From NCBI GenBank assembly GCA_946185535.1, contig CAMHJX010000012.1, positions 40,117-104,116 on the forward strand: DNA of 64,000 nucleotides, given 5' to 3'. Made by a program: the position numbers and the translations under genes. The notes beneath the pieces are model-generated. The model worked only from the letters and a program-made list of their open reading frames with translations, did no database searches and was not told where the DNA came from. Below are positions 60,838 to 64,000 of the stretch, piece after piece. The stretch comes from an uncultured Bacteroidales bacterium. Lineage in GTDB: Bacteria > Bacteroidota > Bacteroidia > Bacteroidales > F082. Every line of letters begins with the position of its first letter. The first letter of the stretch is position 1.

Positions 60838-61884
60838 ATGAAGAAACTAAGAAAATTCGCATCAGTAATGATGCTTGCGGCTGCGGTCGTTTTTGCCGTT
60901 GGCTGCACGAAACCCGATGAACCGAACAACGGTGGAAACAACAATGGTGGTGGTAACAATGGAGGAGGCGAGACCCCCGAGGTGCCGACCATCCCGACAG
61001 GTGCCGTTGACGGCAAGTTCTCTATCAATGAGAACGGAGGTAAGGTCTATTTCTCACAGGGTAACCTGCAATACCAAGCCTCGACCCAAACTTGGCGCTT
61101 CGGCAATCCTTGGGATTTTGTCGGAGGCACATATGGCATTACAGGCTATAACCCTGATGGTGAGCCTTGGCCTGGTACCATTGCGGAAAGCAATAACTGT
61201 CATGCCTCAGCCACCTACACAGGATGGGTTGACCTGTTCTCATGGGGCACCAGCGGCTGGGCAGGAGGAGTAATGGCCTGCCAACCTTATAGCATTATTG
61301 GAAATCCCTATCCCCACACTTATGCATGGGAACATTATATTGTTGGCGACAATAGCAACAATGGCCTTGTTGGCCAGTATGCCAATGCCGACTGGGGCGT
61401 TTATAATGCCATCAGCAACGGCGGCAACCAAGCAGGACTGTGGCGCACCTTGACCAGCGACGAGTGGGAGTATGTCATCAAGGGCCGTGAAGGGAATTGC
61501 TTCTGCAAAGCTACCGTAAATGGTGTGAAAGGCCTCATTCTTATTCCCGATGGTTGGGACAATGTTTCGTTTGCTTTGAATAGAATTAACTCAACGGGTG
61601 CTGCGTTTGATGCCAACACCATCAGCCAATCGACTTGGGAAAATACCTGTGCCCCTGCCGGACTGGTGTTTCTGCCTCAAACAGGGAAACGGGTGTGCAA
61701 TGGTATGGGAGACCATTATGTCGTTAGTTTGGATTTAAGCGAAGGTTATGGTCTTTATTGGTCTTCAACTGCAAAGACGGAGACATCCGCTTATCAATAC
61801 AACTTCCATAGCGGAAATGTGAATCTTGATGGTGGATTGCGCTATCAAGGCTTGGCCGTGCGCCTGGTGCAGGATGTGCGGTAA
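60838..61884 (+). CDS. Surface lipoprotein with a DUF1566/FISUMP-like domain
   Basis: 348 residues from the ATG at 60838, chosen for spacing to the promoter and for the lipoprotein signal (MKKLRKFASVMMLAAAVVFA, lipobox AVGC). An Asn/Gly-rich linker (NNGGNNNGGGNNGGGE, about 29-44) follows. The folded part has SINENGGKVYFSQGNLQYQ, LTSDEWEYV and ends GLYWSSTAK...GLAVRLVQ, a pattern seen in DUF1566/FISUMP-type C-type-lectin-like domains of rumen bacteria. The ligand is unknown. Convergent with a small membrane-protein gene. Confidence 0.75.
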   Translation: MKKLRKFASVMMLAAAVVFAVGCTKPDEPNNGGNNNGGGNNGGGETPEVPTIPTGAVDGKFSINENGGKVYFSQGNLQYQASTQTWRFGNPWDFVGGTYGITGYNPDGEPWPGTIAESNNCHASATYTGWVDLFSWGTSGWAGGVMACQPYSIIGNPYPHTYAWEHYIVGDNSNNGLVGQYANADWGVYNAISNGGNQAGLWRTLTSDEWEYVIKGREGNCFCKATVNGVKGLILIPDGWDNVSFALNRINSTGAAFDANTISQSTWENTCAPAGLVFLPQTGKRVCNGMGDHYVVSLDLSEGYGLYWSSTAKTETSAYQYNFHSGNVNLDGGLRYQGLAVRLVQDVR

Positions 61885-61908
61885 GGTTATTTAAGTCTTT
61901 TCAATCTA

Positions 61909-62091
61909 TCAGCCCTCGGAAGGAAAGCTTTCGGGGGCTGAATTTTTGTCTGCCTCCTCTGTTGGCGTGTCGGTTTTTTGTTTTTTTTCGCTAATCCGCT
62001 TAATCACTTTGGTCAAAACCGCCCAAAGCACGAAGAAGGCCACTACGCCGATGAACCATACAAAAACCAATTGCAGAGTATCGCTATTCAT
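61909..62091 (-). CDS. Small single-pass membrane protein
   Basis: 60 residues: one membrane helix (about 8-30, VFVWFIGVVAFFVLWAVL) followed by a basic then acidic cytoplasmic tail (RISEKKQKTDTPTEEADK). No family recognised. A good -7 box lies 92 nt upstream, with a family B palindrome in its leader, which supports expression. Confidence 0.6.
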   Translation of the reverse strand: MNSDTLQLVFVWFIGVVAFFVLWAVLTKVIKRISEKKQKTDTPTEEADKNSAPESFPSEG

Positions 62092-62111
62092 TTTCTTGAA
62101 ATCTTGAAGAA

Positions 62112-62170
62112 GCTACAAGCTGTCAGCCATCAGCTTAGTCTTGGCTTGCTGACAGCTGACAGCTGAAAGC
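62112..62170. repeat. Family B iterated-word palindrome, copy 6
   Basis: Arms of NNTCAGC heptamers (TGTCAGC, CATCAGC left; TTTCAGC, TGTCAGC right as read on the minus strand). Same word as copies 1 and 3. In the leader of the small membrane protein. Confidence 0.8.
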
Positions 62171-62183
62171 CGCTTTTCGCCTG

Positions 62184-62191
62184 CAAAGGTA
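62184..62191 (-). promoter_or_regulatory. -7 box of the small membrane protein gene
   Basis: TACCTTTG on the minus strand; no good -33 element. Confidence 0.55.
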
Positions 62192-62252
62192 CGAAATCGA
62201 AGCGACATATTAATATAAGGTGTAAAAAAGTGTTCGTTAGATGGTCAAAATG

Positions 62253-62282
62253 TTGCAAGTTTCGAAATAATCCTTATCTTTG
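62253..62282 (+). promoter_or_regulatory. Consensus Bacteroidota promoter of the gene at 62307
   Basis: TTG (62253-62255), 19-nt spacer, TATCTTTG (62275-62282), 24 nt before the ATG at 62307; it excludes the in-frame start at 62280. Confidence 0.85.
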
Positions 62283-62306
62283 CACCATATTCCAAAACGA
62301 AAAGCT

Positions 62307-62639
62307 ATGAATTACGACGCCAATCCCGTTCAACTCCTCTACAACAACGAGGAACTCAGAGACAGAATCAACATGATTATGGACAGCCGCGACCACACCA
62401 CGGGCATCACCTTCGTCAACTTGTGCTACCAGATTGTTCAGGTGGCCTTCCAAGAACATCAGGTTAAGAAAGCCGATGAGAACACCACCGTCACGAGCGA
62501 GGAGCTGGCTCCCGAGGAGCAGGTGCGCGTGAGCCGCATCCTGTGGGAACTCATCTGGGACCACAAGATCTTCCTCCTCTTCGGTCGTAGCGAATTGCTC
62601 GGTTTGAGCAACGGTGAGGACCGTTTCGTGAAATATTGA
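62307..62639 (+). CDS. Small conserved-looking cytoplasmic protein of unknown function
   Basis: 110 residues, helical and acidic, no signal or membrane segment (PVQLLYNNEELRDRINMIMD, VNLCYQIVQVAFQEHQ, RVSRILWELIWDHKIFLLFG). No family recognised. It is a complete transcription unit with a consensus promoter and a perfect terminator, which argues that it is a real gene. Confidence 0.75.
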   Translation: MNYDANPVQLLYNNEELRDRINMIMDSRDHTTGITFVNLCYQIVQVAFQEHQVKKADENTTVTSEELAPEEQVRVSRILWELIWDHKIFLLFGRSELLGLSNGEDRFVKY

Positions 62640-62661
62640 GGCCGTTTTTTCTGGACTTAAG

Positions 62662-62705
62662 GCGTCTTTTTCGACAAAAACAGGTCGAAAAAGACGCTTT
62701 TTTTA
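62662..62705 (+). terminator. Strong Rho-independent terminator
   Basis: 14-bp perfect stem: GCGTCTTTTTCGAC (62662-62675) pairs with 62684-62697, 8-nt loop, followed by eight T residues. Confidence 0.95.
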
Positions 62706-62822
62706 TGCGAAAGCAAAAGTTTTCAACAGGTGTAAATCATTGAAAAACAATATTATAATCATCTATATCAACATTTTTTCCAATTATTTTCAAAAAAGTG
62801 CTCAGCGTATTGAAAAAAGTTG

Positions 62823-62830
62823 TACTTTTG
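62823..62830 (+). promoter_or_regulatory. -7 box of the rpsL-rpsG operon
   Basis: TACTTTTG, about 275 nt upstream of rpsL; no clear -33 element. Confidence 0.65.
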
Positions 62831-62837
62831 CACCCGC

Positions 62838-63105
62838 TGAATTGAATGAGGGCTTGCCCTTGAAAATGATATAGTTAAGGAACCTGATAAGTTAAACGTA
62901 ATAGGTTTCTACACGATGTGACGCCAAAATCAAGCGTTCTTATATAGTCACAGCGTGGGTTTATAGACTTCTAAGCCGTCATAGGCTTATTATGTTTCCC
63001 TGACTACATCTTGAAAGAGTTGCCCTCGGCCAGTTTGGTATGAGTTTGTAAATAATTCCTAATCAAAGGATTGAATAACTAACAAATTAACCTAACAAAT
63101 TAAAA
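62838..63105 (+). promoter_or_regulatory. Long structured leader of rpsL
   Basis: About 270 nt without an open frame. Possible stems: AACCT/AGGTT (62881-62907), nested GTGAC/GTCAC (62918-62951) around ACGC/GCGT (62921-62937), and AAGCC/GGCTT (62973-62988). The length and stems suggest a regulatory leader for the S12/S7 operon. It matches no riboswitch or ribosomal-leader class that I recognise. Confidence 0.45.
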
Positions 63106-63492
63106 ATGCCGACTATTCAACAATTAGTGCGCAAAGGGCGCCAAAAATTGATCGACAAGAGCAAGTCGCCTGCATTGGATGCCAGTCCGCAACGTCGTGG
63201 TGTGTGCGTGCGTGTTTACACGACGACCCCCAAGAAGCCTAACTCAGCAATGCGTAAGGTCGCTAGGGTTCGTCTGACCAACCAAAAGGAGGTCAACGCC
63301 TACATCCCCGGTGAGGGCCACAACCTGCAGGAACACAGCATTGTTATGATCAGAGGAGGTCGTGTTAAGGATTTGCCGGGTGTGCGTTATCACATCATCA
63401 GAGGTGCTTTGGATACCTCTGGCGTTGATGGCCGCCGCCAACGCAGGTCTAAGTACGGTGCTAAACGACCCAAACAAGCCGCAAAGAAATAA
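63106..63492 (+). CDS. rpsL: 30S ribosomal protein S12 (uS12)
   Basis: 128 residues. [20 protein letters not shown] start, then [39 protein letters not shown] and [20 protein letters not shown] are all characteristic. Part of the decoding centre; Lys in TPKKPNS is the classical streptomycin-resistance site and is wild type here. First gene of the str operon. Confidence 0.99.
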   Translation: MPTIQQLVRKGRQKLIDKSKSPALDASPQRRGVCVRVYTTTPKKPNSAMRKVARVRLTNQKEVNAYIPGEGHNLQEHSIVMIRGGRVKDLPGVRYHIIRGALDTSGVDGRRQRRSKYGAKRPKQAAKK

Positions 63493-63523
63493 CGATTAGT
63501 CAAAACAGAAAGACTTAAAAGAC

Positions 63524-63991
63524 ATGAGAAAAGCTAAACCAAAGAAGAGAATTATCCTTCCCGACCCGAAGTACGGTGATGTGCAGGTCACGAAGTTCGT
63601 GAACAACATCATGCTCAAGGGTAAGAAGAATTTGGCTTATCAGATTTTCTACGAAGCAATGGACATCGTTGAAAGTAAGCTCAACGAAAATCCAGTTGAG
63701 GTATGGAAAAAGGCCTTGGCCAACGTTACTCCTCAAGTGGAAGTAAGAAGCCGTCGTATCGGTGGTGCTACCTTCCAGATTCCTTCAGAAATCCGTCCTG
63801 CCCGTAAGCAGAGCATCGGTATGAAGAACCTGATCGGTTATGCCCGCAAACGTCACGAGAAATCGATGGCTCTGAAGCTCGCTTCGGAAATCATGGCAGC
63901 TTACAAGGAAGAAGGTTCTGCATTCAAGAAGAAAGAAGAAATCCACAGAATGGCAGATGCCAACAAGGCATTCTCGCATTTCAGATTCTAA
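63524..63991 (+). CDS. rpsG: 30S ribosomal protein S7 (uS7)
   Basis: 155 residues, complete. [20 protein letters not shown] start, [39 protein letters not shown] and [13 protein letters not shown] at the end. Primary binder of the 3' major domain of 16S rRNA. 31 nt after rpsL; the rest of the operon lies beyond the window. Confidence 0.99.
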   Translation: MRKAKPKKRIILPDPKYGDVQVTKFVNNIMLKGKKNLAYQIFYEAMDIVESKLNENPVEVWKKALANVTPQVEVRSRRIGGATFQIPSEIRPARKQSIGMKNLIGYARKRHEKSMALKLASEIMAAYKEEGSAFKKKEEIHRMADANKAFSHFRF

Positions 63992-64000
63992 TAGGAGAGA

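Noticed and set aside
62838-63105. A tRNA or known riboswitch in the rpsL leader
   Set aside because: No cloverleaf, anticodon arm or conserved aptamer sequence could be found.

Overview
The window comes from a Bacteroidota genome, most likely an uncultured Bacteroidales from a gut or other anaerobic habitat. Evidence: many genes are preceded by the Bacteroidota-type -7 box TAnnTTTG (often with TTG about 17-23 nt upstream); Shine-Dalgarno sequences are nearly absent; six large secreted proteins end in a type IX secretion (T9SS) C-terminal sorting domain; gingipain-family (C25) proteases and a BspA-like leucine-rich-repeat protein are present; and the housekeeping proteins are of Bacteroidales type. 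No tRNA, rRNA, CRISPR array, intact insertion sequence or prophage was seen.

Layout. 1-8.2 kb: truncated archaeal-type gatE, an MsbA-like ABC exporter, a mevalonate pair (diphosphomevalonate decarboxylase and a mevalonate-kinase-like GHMP kinase), gtrA and a membrane-bound TPR/HTH regulator. 8.3-19.3 kb: envelope proteins (two T9SS cargo proteins, a FadL-like barrel, a Tyr/Trp/His-rich lipoprotein, a head-GIN lipoprotein, a PagL-like deacylase) with mazG among them. 19.3-26.1 kb: repeat cluster with a DUF559 gene, a TrmH-family methyltransferase, rpsF-rpsR-rplI, wecB, radC, rpsT, mtaB. 26.1-35.7 kb: LRR protein, miaB, lplA and a tandem pair of T9SS proteins. 35.7-42.3 kb: MFS transporter, M16 protease, rsmG, glucosaminidase. 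42.5-52.3 kb: a very large surface protein with Ig-like and cohesin-like domains followed by two C25 proteases that end in dockerin repeats. 52.5-64 kb: uvrA, a TolB-like lipoprotein, a lytic transglycosylase, an S23 four-helix-bundle gene, rfbC, lpdA, small genes and rpsL-rpsG.

The two most striking things are (i) the 42.5-52.3 kb locus, where two gingipain-like proteases carry dockerin modules in place of a T9SS sorting domain and lie beside a T9SS-sorted giant protein with a cohesin-like domain, suggesting a surface protease complex; and (ii) a dense set of intergenic palindromic elements of several families, many ending 2-6 nt from a stop codon. Two of these families are associated with small single-domain genes (S23 and DUF559). 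A related short palindrome is inserted in frame in mvaD and wecB.

All functional assignments rest on reading motifs and gene context by eye; no database search was run.
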